From: an uncultured Craurococcus sp. | GTDB lineage: Bacteria; Pseudomonadota; Alphaproteobacteria; Acetobacterales; Acetobacteraceae | Length of the DNA: 64,000 nt | Assembly (NCBI GenBank): GCA_902805545.1 | Contig: CADCTD010000018.1 | Span: forward strand, 1-64,000 | Direction of reading: 5' to 3' | Part shown: positions 54,814 to 63,833 of the stretch, in pieces | Layout of the letters: each line of letters starts with the position of its first letter | How positions within the stretch are numbered: position 1 is the first letter of the stretch | Notes under the pieces: model-generated | The model's database searches: none | Told to the model about the DNA's origin: nothing | What the model saw: only the letters and a program-made list of their open reading frames with translations | Made by a program: the position numbers and the translations under genes

Positions 54814-56030
54814 CCCTCATTCGCCTGGATCATCTCCCGCACCCGCGGGTAGATCGCCTGCGCATAGCGCCGGCCGCTGAAGACGCCGTAATGGCCGACG
54901 CCCGTCTGCAGGTGATAGCGCCGCATCGTCACCGGCACGTTGCGGCAGAGGTCGAGCGCCGCCATGGTCTGGCCGATGCCGCATATGTCGTCGCGCTCGC
55001 CCTCCACCGCCATGACGGCGGTGCGGCGGATCGCCTCCGGCCGCGCCGGCCGGCCGCGCCAGGCGAAGCGCCCCTCGGGCAGCGCGTGCTCCTGGAAGAT
55101 GGCGGAGACGGTCTCGAGGAAGAACTCGGCCGGCAGGTCCGTCACGGCGAAATACTCGTCGTAGAAGCGGCGGTGCATGGCGGCCTTCGCCACCTCGCCA
55201 TCGGCGAGGTGCCAGACCTGCCGGTGATGCGCCCGCATGTGGCGCTCGGGATTCATCCCCATGAAGGCGGCAAGCTGGAGCATGCCGGGATAGACCCGCC
55301 GCCCCGCCCCCTGGTGGCGCCAGGGCACGCGGTCGATCAGGTTCCGCTCGAACCAGGCGATGGGCCGGGCCTGGGCCAGCCGGTTCACCTCGGTCGGATG
55401 CTGCCGGGTGTCGATGGGACCGGCCATCAGCGTCATCGAGCGGGGCGAGGCCGGGTTGCGGTCCTCGGCCATCAGCGCGACGGCGGCCAGCACCGCGGCC
55501 ACCGGTTGGCAGACCGCCAGCACATGCCCGCCCGGCCCGACCTCCGCGAGGAATCGCATGACGTGCTCGATGAACTCGTCGAGGCCGAAGCGCCCGGCCG
55601 CCTCCGGCACGTCGCGCGCATTGTGCCAGTCGGTGATCCAGACATCGTGGTCCTGCAGCAGCACCTGCACCGTGCCGCGCAGCAGGGTCGAGAAATGCCC
55701 CGACATCGGCGCCACGACCAGCACGCGCGGCAGGCGGATGTCGAGGTCCTTCCTGAAGTGCAGCAGGCTGGCGAAGGGCGTGGCGGCGACGACCTCCTCC
55801 TCCACCTCGACCAGCCGGTTGCCGACGCGCACCGGGCCGATTTCGAAGGCCGGGCGGCGATGGGTGATGCCGGCATGGCCGAAGGTCTCGAGCGTGCCGC
55901 GCAGCACGTGCAGCGCGTCGAGCGCCGGGTGCCGCGCCTGCACCTGGGAGAGAATCCCGGCCACGCCACGCGCCTGGAGCCGCCAGGGGGACAGCAGGTC
56001 CTGCCCGGCCTGGAGCATCTGATAGATCAT
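54810..56030 (-). CDS. phaZ: Intracellular polyhydroxyalkanoate depolymerase
   Basis: 406 residues, the size of PhaZa1-type enzymes that mobilise PHB granules. The nucleophile is Cys, not Ser: C174 in VLAVCQPVAAVLAA, as in the intracellular PHB depolymerase family. Other markers are the N-terminal MIYQMLQAGQDLLSPWRLQA, the oxyanion region VLVVAPMSGHFSTLLRGTV, DWHNARDVP and the C-terminal His block HLQTGVGHYGVFSGRRY. Start ATG 56030; GTGA coupling to the purine permease. Divergent from the GST gene. Confidence 0.93.
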   Translation of the reverse strand: MIYQMLQAGQDLLSPWRLQARGVAGILSQVQARHPALDALHVLRGTLETFGHAGITHRRPAFEIGPVRVGNRLVEVEEEVVAATPFASLLHFRKDLDIRLPRVLVVAPMSGHFSTLLRGTVQVLLQDHDVWITDWHNARDVPEAAGRFGLDEFIEHVMRFLAEVGPGGHVLAVCQPVAAVLAAVALMAEDRNPASPRSMTLMAGPIDTRQHPTEVNRLAQARPIAWFERNLIDRVPWRHQGAGRRVYPGMLQLAAFMGMNPERHMRAHHRQVWHLADGEVAKAAMHRRFYDEYFAVTDLPAEFFLETVSAIFQEHALPEGRFAWRGRPARPEAIRRTAVMAVEGERDDICGIGQTMAALDLCRNVPVTMRRYHLQTGVGHYGVFSGRRYAQAIYPRVREMIQANEG

Positions 56031-56140
56031 CGGCGGTTCCAATCGCGCCCGGTCTGCAACGCCGCATGGTGACAGCAGAGCGCGGTTTCGCAACTGCGAA
56101 CCGGCTGCTAGCCTCGCCGCGGGCAGCAGGGGAGAGCGGA

Positions 56141-56851
56141 ATGGCGGAGACCAGGCGACGCAGGCCGGCCCGCCCGCAGCCCGAGGCGCCGAAGGCGGTG
56201 CTCCGCATCAGCAGCCGCAACTACTCCTCCTGGTCGCTGCGCGGCTGGCTCATCCTCCGCCTCTCCGGCCTGCCCTTCGAGACCGAGCTCGTCTCGCCCG
56301 ACGACCCGGCGACGCGGGCGGAGCTGCTGCTGCAGTCCTCCTCCATTCTGCTGCCCTGCCTGCTGCATGACGGGGTGGAGCTCTGGGACACGCTCGCCAT
56401 TGCGGAATACCTGAACGAGCTGCGGCCGGAGGCACGGCTGATGCCGGAGGAGCGGGTGGCCCGCGCGCGCTGCCGCTCGATCAGCGGCGAGATGCATGCG
56501 GGCTTCCATGCGCTGCGTTCCTCCCTGCCGATGAACCTCCGCGCCCATGTGCCGGGCTTCACCGTCTGGTCGGCGGCGCGGGCGGATCTCGAGCGCATCT
56601 TCGGCCTCTGGCGCGGCTGCCTCGCCGGCTGGGGCGGGCCCTGGCTCTTCGGCGACCGGCCGACGCTGGCGGATGCGATGTTCGCCCCGGTCGTGCTGCG
56701 CTGCCGCAGCTACGACGTGGCGCTCGACGAATCCTGCGAGGCCTATGCCCGGACGATCCTCGGCTGGCCGGAGGTGGGGGAATGGATCGCCGCGGCACGG
56801 CAGGAGCCGGAGGCCCGCATCACCGAATTGGAGTATGACGCCGAGTTCTAG
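56141..56851 (+). CDS. Glutathione S-transferase
   Basis: 236 residues. The thioredoxin-like N-domain begins SRNYSSWSLRGWLILRLSGL, with the candidate catalytic Ser in YSSWS and the cis-Pro in SSILLPCLLHDG; ELWDTLAIAEYLNE binds the gamma-Glu moiety. The all-helical C-domain contains GPWLFGDRPTLADAMFAPVV. It carries an extra Arg/Pro-rich N-terminus of about 20 residues. AGGGGAGAG precedes ATG 56141. Probably a detoxifying or stress GST; electrophile unknown. Confidence 0.9.
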   Translation: MAETRRRRPARPQPEAPKAVLRISSRNYSSWSLRGWLILRLSGLPFETELVSPDDPATRAELLLQSSSILLPCLLHDGVELWDTLAIAEYLNELRPEARLMPEERVARARCRSISGEMHAGFHALRSSLPMNLRAHVPGFTVWSAARADLERIFGLWRGCLAGWGGPWLFGDRPTLADAMFAPVVLRCRSYDVALDESCEAYARTILGWPEVGEWIAAARQEPEARITELEYDAEF

Positions 56852-56970
56852 TGCAACCTATCGTTATCAGCCGCGGCTTGACCGCATCGCCCGGACCTCG
56901 TTACCCCTCTTGCCAGGCAGGCCCTGGATCGTCCTGTGGCACGCAACGAAGAGCCGGGCATGTCGCCAGG

Positions 56971-59049
56971 ATGACCAGGGCTCGACCCGCGGCGGGGGAA
57001 CCGCCGGCGCCCGAGCGGCCCCGCCACGGCGGCGCGCTGCGGCTGCTCCTCGCCGCGGCCATCGCCCTTCCCCTGCTCATCACCGCCGCCGGCGGCTGGC
57101 TCACCTGGCAGCAGGTCTGGCGCGAGGCGGAGCATGAGGTCACCCATGCGGCCGATGCCTCCGCCGAGTATGCCGCGCGGGTCCTCGACGGGCTGATGCT
57201 GCGCATCGACCGTGCCGACGACATCCTTTCCGGCCTGTCCGACGCGGAGATCCGCGCCCAGGCGGCGGAGGTGCATGAGCGGCTGAAGCGCGCCTCGACC
57301 AGCGGGCCGCGGGCGCCGGACCAGCGCGCGCCCTTCATCTTCGTCTATGACCGCGAGGGCGAGGTGCTTGTCACCGGCAGCATCTTCCCGACGCCGCGCG
57401 GCGACGGGGCGGACCGGCGCGAGATCACGACCGCGTTGCGCGGGGCGGATGCGCCGTCCCTGCTGGTCTCGGCGCCGCAGCTCGGGCGGATCACCGGCGA
57501 GGCCTTCTTCACCATCGCCCGCCGGCGCGAGAGCGGCGGCAACGGCCTGCCGCCCGGCAGCTATGACGGCGTGGTCACCGCCTCCACCTATATCGGCGAT
57601 GTCGCCGCGGCGCTGCGCCGCCTCGCTACCGAGCGCTATGCGGATGTGCTGAGCCTCATCCGCGCGGATGGCGTGGTGCTGGCCCGCTCGCTCGACATCG
57701 CGCCCGGCACGCGGCTGCCGGAGGGCAACCCGGTGACGGCGGCGATGCGGCAGGGCACGGAGCGCATCACCAGCAGTGGCCGCTCGGGGCTCGATGGGGT
57801 GCGGCGGATCGTCGCCCTTCGCCGGGTGGACGGCTATCCGGTCTATGCCTCGGCGGCACGGCCGCATGCGGCGATCTTCCGGCGCTGGGGCATCGCAGTC
57901 CTGCCGCTGGCGGCAGCGGGCATCCCGGCGAGCCTCGCCCTGCTCGGCCTCGCGCTGGTGGTCCGGCGCGGGCAGCGGGACCTCGCCACGGCGAATGCGG
58001 GGCTCGAGCGGCGGGTCGCTGCCCGCACCTCGGCGCTCAGCGAGAGCGAGGCGCGGTTCCGTGCCGCGGTGGAGGGCGCCCCCTTTCCCATGATGCTGCA
58101 TGCCGAGGATGGCAGCGTGTTGGCCCTCAGCCGCGCCTGGACGGCGATCACCGGCTATGCGCCCGCCAGCATCCCGACCTATGCCGACTGGGCACGGCGC
58201 GCCTTCGGGGCCGAGGCGGAGGCGCGCATCGCCGAGCTGGCCCGGGGCTTCGCGGAGGAGGCGTCGGCGACGCCAGGCGAGGCCGCGGTGCGGACGGCCA
58301 CGGGCGAGCGGCGCATCTGGGAGTTCCACGACGTCCCCGTCGGTGCCCTGCCGGATGGGCGGCGGCTGCGCCTCAGCGCCGCGATCGACGTCACCGGCCG
58401 GCGCGAGGCGGAGGAGCGGCAGGCGCTGCTGATGCGGGAGGTCGACCACCGGGCGAAGAATGCCCTCGCCGTCGTGCAGGCGGCGCTGCGCCTGACCCCA
58501 CGCGAGGATGCCCGCGCCTTTGCCGAGGCGGTGGAGGCCCGCGTCGGCGCGCTCGCCCGGGCGCAGGTGCTGCTGGCCGAGGCGAATTGGCGCGGCGCCG
58601 ACCTGCGCAGCCTGGCGGAGGGGGCGATGGCCGCCTTCCTCCCGAGCGCCGCCCTCGTCGCCGACTCGCCGCGGGCGCAGCTCGAGGGGCGGCCGGTGCG
58701 GCTGGCGGCGACGGCGGCGCAGCCGCTCTCCCTCGTGCTGCACGAGCTGTCGACCAATGCGGTGAAATACGGCGCGCTCTCGGCCCGCGGCGGCGCGGTG
58801 GTGCTGTCCTGGTGGAAGGACCCCGGAGCCGGGCTGCTGCGGCTGCGCTGGGAGGAGCGTGGCGGCCCGCCGGTCGCGGCGCCGCCGGAGCGGCGCGGCT
58901 TCGGCTCCCGCGTCATCGAGGCGACGGTGCGCAACCAGCTCGGCGGCCAGGTCGTGCAGCACTGGGTGCCGACCGGGCTGGTCTGTGACCTCGCGCTGCC
59001 GCTCGACCGCGTCGCCCTCGCCGAGGAGGACGAGATGGCGGCCGGCTAG
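56971..59049 (+). CDS. HWE-family sensor histidine kinase with extracytoplasmic and PAS domains
   Basis: 692 residues. Order: TM1 about 21-45; an extracytoplasmic sensor region (about 46-305, Cache-like pattern with FIFVYDREGEVLVTGS); TM2 about 307-332; PAS domain 355-475 (ARFRAAVEGAPFPMMLHAED); and an HWE kinase with phospho-acceptor H493 in REVDHRAKNALAVVQ, N596 in HELSTNAVKYG, WEE in LRWEERGG and GFGSRVIEATVRNQLGG. No response regulator is adjacent, so it is an orphan kinase. Start ATG 56971; the frame extends to 56851 without coding signal. Confidence 0.92.
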   Translation: MTRARPAAGEPPAPERPRHGGALRLLLAAAIALPLLITAAGGWLTWQQVWREAEHEVTHAADASAEYAARVLDGLMLRIDRADDILSGLSDAEIRAQAAEVHERLKRASTSGPRAPDQRAPFIFVYDREGEVLVTGSIFPTPRGDGADRREITTALRGADAPSLLVSAPQLGRITGEAFFTIARRRESGGNGLPPGSYDGVVTASTYIGDVAAALRRLATERYADVLSLIRADGVVLARSLDIAPGTRLPEGNPVTAAMRQGTERITSSGRSGLDGVRRIVALRRVDGYPVYASAARPHAAIFRRWGIAVLPLAAAGIPASLALLGLALVVRRGQRDLATANAGLERRVAARTSALSESEARFRAAVEGAPFPMMLHAEDGSVLALSRAWTAITGYAPASIPTYADWARRAFGAEAEARIAELARGFAEEASATPGEAAVRTATGERRIWEFHDVPVGALPDGRRLRLSAAIDVTGRREAEERQALLMREVDHRAKNALAVVQAALRLTPREDARAFAEAVEARVGALARAQVLLAEANWRGADLRSLAEGAMAAFLPSAALVADSPRAQLEGRPVRLAATAAQPLSLVLHELSTNAVKYGALSARGGAVVLSWWKDPGAGLLRLRWEERGGPPVAAPPERRGFGSRVIEATVRNQLGGQVVQHWVPTGLVCDLALPLDRVALAEEDEMAAG

Positions 59050-59107
59050 GCCGGGCGGGGAGAGTTTCGCTATCGGCAGGACCGGGCGGCCCTGGCACTG
59101 TGGCGGG

Positions 59108-60706
59108 ATGGCTCTCCCCCGTGCTTTCTCGCCGCTCAGGCATTCCGTCTTCCGGACGCTCTGGCTGGCGACGCTCGCCAGCAATATCGGCGGCTGGTTG
59201 CAGAACACCGGCGCCGGCTGGCTGATGACCAGCCTCTCCCCCTCCCCCTTCATGGTCGGCCTGGTGCAGGCCGCGACCATGCTGCCGGTCTTCCTGCTCG
59301 CCCTGCCGGCCGGTGCGCTGGCCGACATCGTCGACCGGCGCCTCTTCCTGATCGGCGCGCAGGCCTGGGTGCTGCTGATGGCGGTGATCCTCGCCGTGCT
59401 GACGGCGACGGATGCGATCGGGCCCTGGGGGCTGCTGGCGCTGACCTTCGCCATCGGCATCGGCAGCGCGATGAACTTCCCGGCCTGGGCCGCCACGACC
59501 AACGAGCTGGTGCCGCGAGAGGATCTGGTCGGCGCCATCGCGCTCAACGGCATCGGCTTCAACCTGGCGCGCGCGGTGGGGCCGGCGCTCGGCGGCTTCG
59601 CCATCGCCGCCGCGGGCCCGGAGGCGGCCTTCGCGCTGAATGCGGCCGCCTTCCTGGTGCTGATCCTGGCACTGATCTTCTGGCGCCGGACCGAGGCGCC
59701 GCGGCGGATGCCGAAGGAGCACCTGCTCTCCGCCATGCGGGCCGGGATGCGCTTCGTCTCGGCGAGCCCGGCGATGCGGGCGGCGATCCTCAGGGCCTGC
59801 GCCTTCTTCCTCTTCACCGCGGCGGTCTGGGGGCTGCTGCCGCTCTTCGTCCGGCAGCAATTGGGGCTCGGGCCGCAGGCCTTCGGGCTGATGCTCGGGG
59901 TGATGGGCCTCTCCGCCGTCGCCGCCGGCTTCGCCCTGCCGGCGCTGCGCGGGCGGCTCGACCGGAGCGGCACGGTGTTCTGGGCCTCGATCCTCGCAGC
60001 CGTCTCCATGGCGGTGCTGGCCGTCGCGCATCACTGGGTGACGGCGGCGCTCGGGATGCTGCTCTACGGCGCGGCCTGGATCGCCGCGGGCAGCACCCTC
60101 TCCGCCGCGGCGCAGCTGGCCGCGCCGGGCTGGGTGCGGGCGCGGGCGATCGCCATCTACCAGCTCAGCTTCTTCGGGGTGATGGCGCTGGGCTCGGCCC
60201 TGGCGGGGTGGCTCGGCGGCAGCTTCAGCGTGCCGCTCGCTCTCGGCCTGGCGGCGGCGGGCTGCGCCATCGCCGCCGTGCTGGTCCGGCCCTGGCGGAT
60301 CGACAGCCTGGCGATGAACGACGCGCCGGGCACGGCCGCCGCCATGCCGCAGCCGGAGGCGCCGGCGGCGGAGCTGCGCGGCCTGCTCGGCGAGGCCTCG
60401 GGCCGGGTGATGGAGGTGGTGCGCTACCGGGTCGACCCGTCCCGGCGCCGCGCCTTCCTCGCCGCCATGCAGGAGGTTCGGCGCGTGCGGCTGCGCTCAG
60501 GCGCGGGCAACTGGAGCCTCTACGAGGATGTCGCCCATCCGGAGCGCTGGGTGGAGCTCTGGACGGTCGACAGCTGGACCGAGCACCTGCGCGAGGAGCA
60601 GCGGCTGACCGAGGGCGACCGAGCCGCCCTGGCCCGCGCCGCCCTGCACCACTCCGGCGAGGGCGGGGCGCCGGAGGCGTCGCGCTTCCTCAACGTGAAC
60701 CCGTAA
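59108..60706 (+). CDS. MFS_3-type exporter with C-terminal ABM-like domain
   Basis: 532 residues. Twelve helices start at HSVFRTLWLATLASNIGGWL; GALADIVDRRLFLIG is the motif-A loop and NGIGFNLARAVGPALGGFAI the typical MFS_3 (enterobactin-exporter-like) segment. After about residue 405 comes a soluble extension of about 110 residues: VVRYRVDPSRRRAFLAAMQE and WSLYEDVAHPERWVELWTVD, an antibiotic-monooxygenase/Dabb-like ferredoxin fold. This fused layout is known in MFS_3 proteins. Substrate unknown. The stop is immediately next to the convergent small membrane gene. Confidence 0.88.
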   Translation: MALPRAFSPLRHSVFRTLWLATLASNIGGWLQNTGAGWLMTSLSPSPFMVGLVQAATMLPVFLLALPAGALADIVDRRLFLIGAQAWVLLMAVILAVLTATDAIGPWGLLALTFAIGIGSAMNFPAWAATTNELVPREDLVGAIALNGIGFNLARAVGPALGGFAIAAAGPEAAFALNAAAFLVLILALIFWRRTEAPRRMPKEHLLSAMRAGMRFVSASPAMRAAILRACAFFLFTAAVWGLLPLFVRQQLGLGPQAFGLMLGVMGLSAVAAGFALPALRGRLDRSGTVFWASILAAVSMAVLAVAHHWVTAALGMLLYGAAWIAAGSTLSAAAQLAAPGWVRARAIAIYQLSFFGVMALGSALAGWLGGSFSVPLALGLAAAGCAIAAVLVRPWRIDSLAMNDAPGTAAAMPQPEAPAAELRGLLGEASGRVMEVVRYRVDPSRRRAFLAAMQEVRRVRLRSGAGNWSLYEDVAHPERWVELWTVDSWTEHLREEQRLTEGDRAALARAALHHSGEGGAPEASRFLNVNP

Positions 60707-60901
60707 TCAGGCCGCGTCGGGAGCCGGCGGCGCGGCGGGGTTGTCGATCTCGCTCTTCCACATCAGCAGGATGCCAGCGATGCAGCCCAGCAGGGAGGCG
60801 AGCTGGGCTTCTCCGACGGCGGCCAGCCCGGCCGTCACCAGAAGCGCGGCGGCGATCGCCGGCCGGCGATTCGTTGGCAGCACCTGCATCAGCCCGGCCA
60901 T
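60707..60901 (-). CDS. Small hypothetical membrane protein
   Basis: 64 residues, two short hydrophobic stretches (AIAAALLVTAGLAAV; LASLLGCIAGILLMW) and an Ala/Pro-rich tail. No family recognised. The ATG at 60901 opens a frame with no better start; RBS support is modest. It is flanked by a convergent MFS gene and the dps leader. Confidence 0.48.
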   Translation of the reverse strand: MAGLMQVLPTNRRPAIAAALLVTAGLAAVGEAQLASLLGCIAGILLMWKSEIDNPAAPPAPDAA

Positions 60902-61147
60902 CGACTCGTCCCTTTGCCTGCAACCGCGGCGGAGCCTGCGCGCCGCGAGGTGGCCGGGGGATGGCGGCGGGGTAACCGTCGGCCCATCCCAACCGGAACG
61001 AGGCCTCACACGGGTTTGTCATGGCGGCGGGTGCGTCCAAGACCGGGCTTTTGCGCTGCGGCAGGCAGACGCCTGCGGTCCCCGGGGTCTTCTCTCCGGG
61101 GCCGGCGTTCCACATGTTACCGGCAACACGACGGAGAGGAGTTCCCC
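60902..61147 (+). other. Leader region upstream of dps
   Basis: 246 nt without a supported gene. It contains a CCCCGG/CCGGGG hairpin at 61080-61101 and ends in the strong site GGAGAGGAG ahead of the dps start. I do not see a convincing -35/-10 or an OxyR-like operator. The dps promoter is presumably here. Confidence 0.4.
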
Positions 61148-61654
61148 ATGGCGCAAGCCGCCAAGACCCACGCCACCCGAAACGACGTGCCGAGCAATGC
61201 CAAGCAGGTTTCGATCGGCGTCCTCCAGGCCTGCCTGGTCGACAGCATCGACCTCTACAACGCCACCCGCCAGGCGCATTGGAACGTGAAGGGCCCGCAT
61301 TTCGGCGCGCTGCACCAGCTGTTCGAGGAGTTCTACAAGGCGCTGCAGGAGTCGAGCGACGAGTTGGCCGAGCGCATCGTCCAGCTCGGCGGCACCGCCA
61401 ACGGCGTGACGCAGACGCTGGCCGCCAGCACCCGCCTGCCGCCCTACCCGACCGACATCTATGCCGGCATGGACCATGTGGCCCAGCTTGCCGACCGCTA
61501 CGCCATGGTCGGCAAGTCGCTCCGCGAGGGCATCGACACCACGGATGAGGCAGGCGATGCCGACACCGCCGACCTGCTGACCGAGCAGTCCCGCGCGGCC
61601 GACAAGATGCTCTGGATGATCGAGGCGCATCTGCCGCAGGACCGGGCCAAGTAA
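61148..61654 (+). CDS. dps: Dps-family DNA-protecting ferritin-like protein
   Basis: 168 residues. The ferroxidase signature is clear: RQAHWNVKGPHFGALHQLFE (H44, H56) followed by DELAERIVQLGG (D71, E75). Dps forms a dodecamer that oxidises Fe(II) with H2O2 and coats DNA in stationary or stressed cells. A short Lys/Arg-containing N-terminal tail (AAKTHATRNDVPSNAKQ) may bind DNA. Very strong RBS (GGAGAGGAG) ahead of ATG 61148. Monocistronic, followed by a hairpin. Confidence 0.94.
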   Translation: MAQAAKTHATRNDVPSNAKQVSIGVLQACLVDSIDLYNATRQAHWNVKGPHFGALHQLFEEFYKALQESSDELAERIVQLGGTANGVTQTLAASTRLPPYPTDIYAGMDHVAQLADRYAMVGKSLREGIDTTDEAGDADTADLLTEQSRAADKMLWMIEAHLPQDRAK

Positions 61655-61669
61655 GCCACAGCTGAGCCA

Positions 61670-61714
61670 CACAATGGATGCGGGCGGCGGGGCGACTCGC
61701 CGCCCGCATTGTGT
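61670..61714 (+). terminator. Long hairpin after dps
   Basis: ATGCGGGCGGCG (61678-61689) pairs perfectly with CGCCGCCCGCAT (61698-61709) around an 8-nt loop, and CACAA/TTGTG continues the stem after a small bulge. No T run follows, so this may be an atypical terminator or mRNA stabiliser. Confidence 0.6.
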
Positions 61715-61759
61715 CCGGGCTCCCCGATCGCTATCTTTGGAGGATTAGGGGAACAAGAC

Positions 61760-63754
61760 ATGAACGATCTTTTCGGCGGTCGCCGCCCCGGCGGCAAGGG
61801 CGGCATCGCCACCGTGCCCGAGGCGGCCAGCTATTCCGCCAAGGATATCGAGGTGCTGGAGGGGCTCGAGCCCGTCCGCCGCCGGCCAGGCATGTATATC
61901 GGCGGCACGGATGAGAACGCCCTCCACCACCTGGCCGCCGAGATCATCGACAATGCCATGGACGAGGCGGTGGCCGGCCATGCCGACCGCATCGAGGTCG
62001 CGCTCGAGCCGGGCAACTGGCTGACCGTCCGCGACAACGGGCGCGGCATCCCGACCGACCCGCATCCGAAATTCCCGAAGCTCTCCGCCCTCGAGGTGAT
62101 CTTCACCACGTTGCATTCCGGCGGGAAATTCTCCGGAAAGGCCTATGAGACCTCGGGCGGCCTGCACGGCGTCGGCTCCTCGGTCGTCAATGCGCTGGCG
62201 GAGCGGCTGGAGGTGGAGGTGGCGCGCGACCGCACCCTCTTCACCCAGGCCTATGCGCGCGGCAAGCCGCTCGGGCGGCTCAAGAATGCCGGGCCGATCC
62301 ACAACCGGCGCGGCACCACCATCCGCTTCCGGCCGGATCCGGAGATCTTCGGCAAGCTGGAGTTCTCGGCGGCGCGGCTCTACCGGCTCTGCCGCTCGAA
62401 GGCCTATCTCTATCGCGGCGTCGAGATCCGCTGGTCCTGCGACGCCTCGCTCGCCACCGGCGATACGCCGGCCGCGGCGACGCTCCATTTCCCCGGCGGC
62501 CTCGCCGACTTCCTCGGCTCGGCGCTCGAGGGGCGCAGCCAGGTCGTCCCCACCCCTTATGTCGGGGAGGCGAGCTTCCCGGAGGGCGCCGGCCGCTGCG
62601 AGTGGGCTGTCACCTGGCTGGAGCAGGGCGACGGCTTCCTCTCCACCTACGCCAACACCATCCCGACGCCGCAGGGCGGCACGCATGAGGCCGGGCTGCG
62701 CGGCGCGTTGGTGAAGGGCCTCCGCGCCTATGGCGAGCTGAAGAAGGAGAAGCGCGCGGCGAGCGTCACCGCGGAGGACCTGTTCGGCGGCCTCGCCGGG
62801 ATGCTCAGCGTCTTCGTGCGCGACCCGCAATTCCAGGGCCAGACGAAGGAGAAGCTGACCTCTCCCGAGGCCACGAGGCTGGTCGAGACGGCGCTGCGCG
62901 ACCATTTCGACCATTGGCTCGCCGGCGACCCGACGACCGCCGGCAACCTCCTCACCTGGGCGATCGAGCGCGCCGAGGAGCGCATCCGCCGCCGCGAGCA
63001 GAAGGACACGCCGCGCAAGTCGGCGACGCGGAAGCTTCGCCTCCCCGGCAAGCTCGCCGACTGCTCGCGCGAGAGCGCGGAGGGCACGGAGCTCTTTCTC
63101 GTCGAGGGCGATTCGGCCGGCGGCTCGGCCAAGCAGGCGCGCGACCGCGAGACCCAGGCGGTGCTGCCGCTGCGCGGGAAGATCCTGAACGTCGCCTCCG
63201 CCTCCGCCGACAAGCTGCGCCAGAACCAGGAGCTGAAGGACCTGATCGAGGCGCTCGGCTGCGGCGCGGGCGAGCGCTTCGACATCGCCCGCCTGCGCTA
63301 CGGCCGCATCGTCATCATGACCGATGCGGATGTGGACGGCGCGCATATCGCCGCCCTGCTGATGACCTTCTTCTACAAGGAGCTGCCGGAGCTGGTGCGC
63401 CAGGGCCGGCTGCACCTTGCCCAGCCGCCGCTCTACCGGCTGCAGCATGGCGGCAAGTCGGTCTATGCGATGAACGATGCGGACCGCGAGCGCATCCTGA
63501 AGCGCGAGTTCAAGCCGAGCCACAAGGTCGAGGTCAGCCGCTTCAAGGGCCTCGGCGAGATGCCGCCCTCGGCGTTGAAGGAGACGACGATGGATCCGAA
63601 GCGCCGCACGCTGCTGAAGGTCGTCCTCCCGCCCGAGGAGCGCGCCCGCACGGCCGAGCTGATGGAGGCGCTGATGGGCCGGAAGCCCGAGCTGCGCTTC
63701 AAGTTCATCCAGGAGAACGCCGCGAAGCTCGACGAGGCGGAGGTGGACGTCTGA
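61760..63754 (+). CDS. parE: DNA topoisomerase IV subunit B
   Basis: 664 residues. GHKL ATPase: EIIDNAMDEA (61-70), DNGRGIPTD, TSGGLHGVGSSVVNALAERL. TOPRIM: FLVEGDSAGGSAKQARDRET and the metal-binding MTDADVDGAHIA; C-terminal KVEVSRFKGLGEMPPSALKE ends the type IIA B subunit. The length, with no extra gyrase-type insert, points to ParE rather than GyrB. It decatenates daughter chromosomes with ParC. Start ATG 61760 after AGGGGAACAAG. Confidence 0.95.
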   Translation: MNDLFGGRRPGGKGGIATVPEAASYSAKDIEVLEGLEPVRRRPGMYIGGTDENALHHLAAEIIDNAMDEAVAGHADRIEVALEPGNWLTVRDNGRGIPTDPHPKFPKLSALEVIFTTLHSGGKFSGKAYETSGGLHGVGSSVVNALAERLEVEVARDRTLFTQAYARGKPLGRLKNAGPIHNRRGTTIRFRPDPEIFGKLEFSAARLYRLCRSKAYLYRGVEIRWSCDASLATGDTPAAATLHFPGGLADFLGSALEGRSQVVPTPYVGEASFPEGAGRCEWAVTWLEQGDGFLSTYANTIPTPQGGTHEAGLRGALVKGLRAYGELKKEKRAASVTAEDLFGGLAGMLSVFVRDPQFQGQTKEKLTSPEATRLVETALRDHFDHWLAGDPTTAGNLLTWAIERAEERIRRREQKDTPRKSATRKLRLPGKLADCSRESAEGTELFLVEGDSAGGSAKQARDRETQAVLPLRGKILNVASASADKLRQNQELKDLIEALGCGAGERFDIARLRYGRIVIMTDADVDGAHIAALLMTFFYKELPELVRQGRLHLAQPPLYRLQHGGKSVYAMNDADRERILKREFKPSHKVEVSRFKGLGEMPPSALKETTMDPKRRTLLKVVLPPEERARTAELMEALMGRKPELRFKFIQENAAKLDEAEVDV

Positions 63755-63833
63755 CCAGGCGGCATTGTTGTTGAGGCGCCGCACCATATCCCCCAGGGTG
63801 CAGCCCGCCTTCATCTCACGACGAGGATCCCCG

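Noticed and set aside
56848-60009. Very long minus-strand open frame (over 1000 codons) across the kinase and MFS genes
   Set aside because: It is antisense to two genes with complete family motifs; its composition is Arg/Pro/Ala-rich and without recognisable domains, as expected from GC-rich antisense frames.
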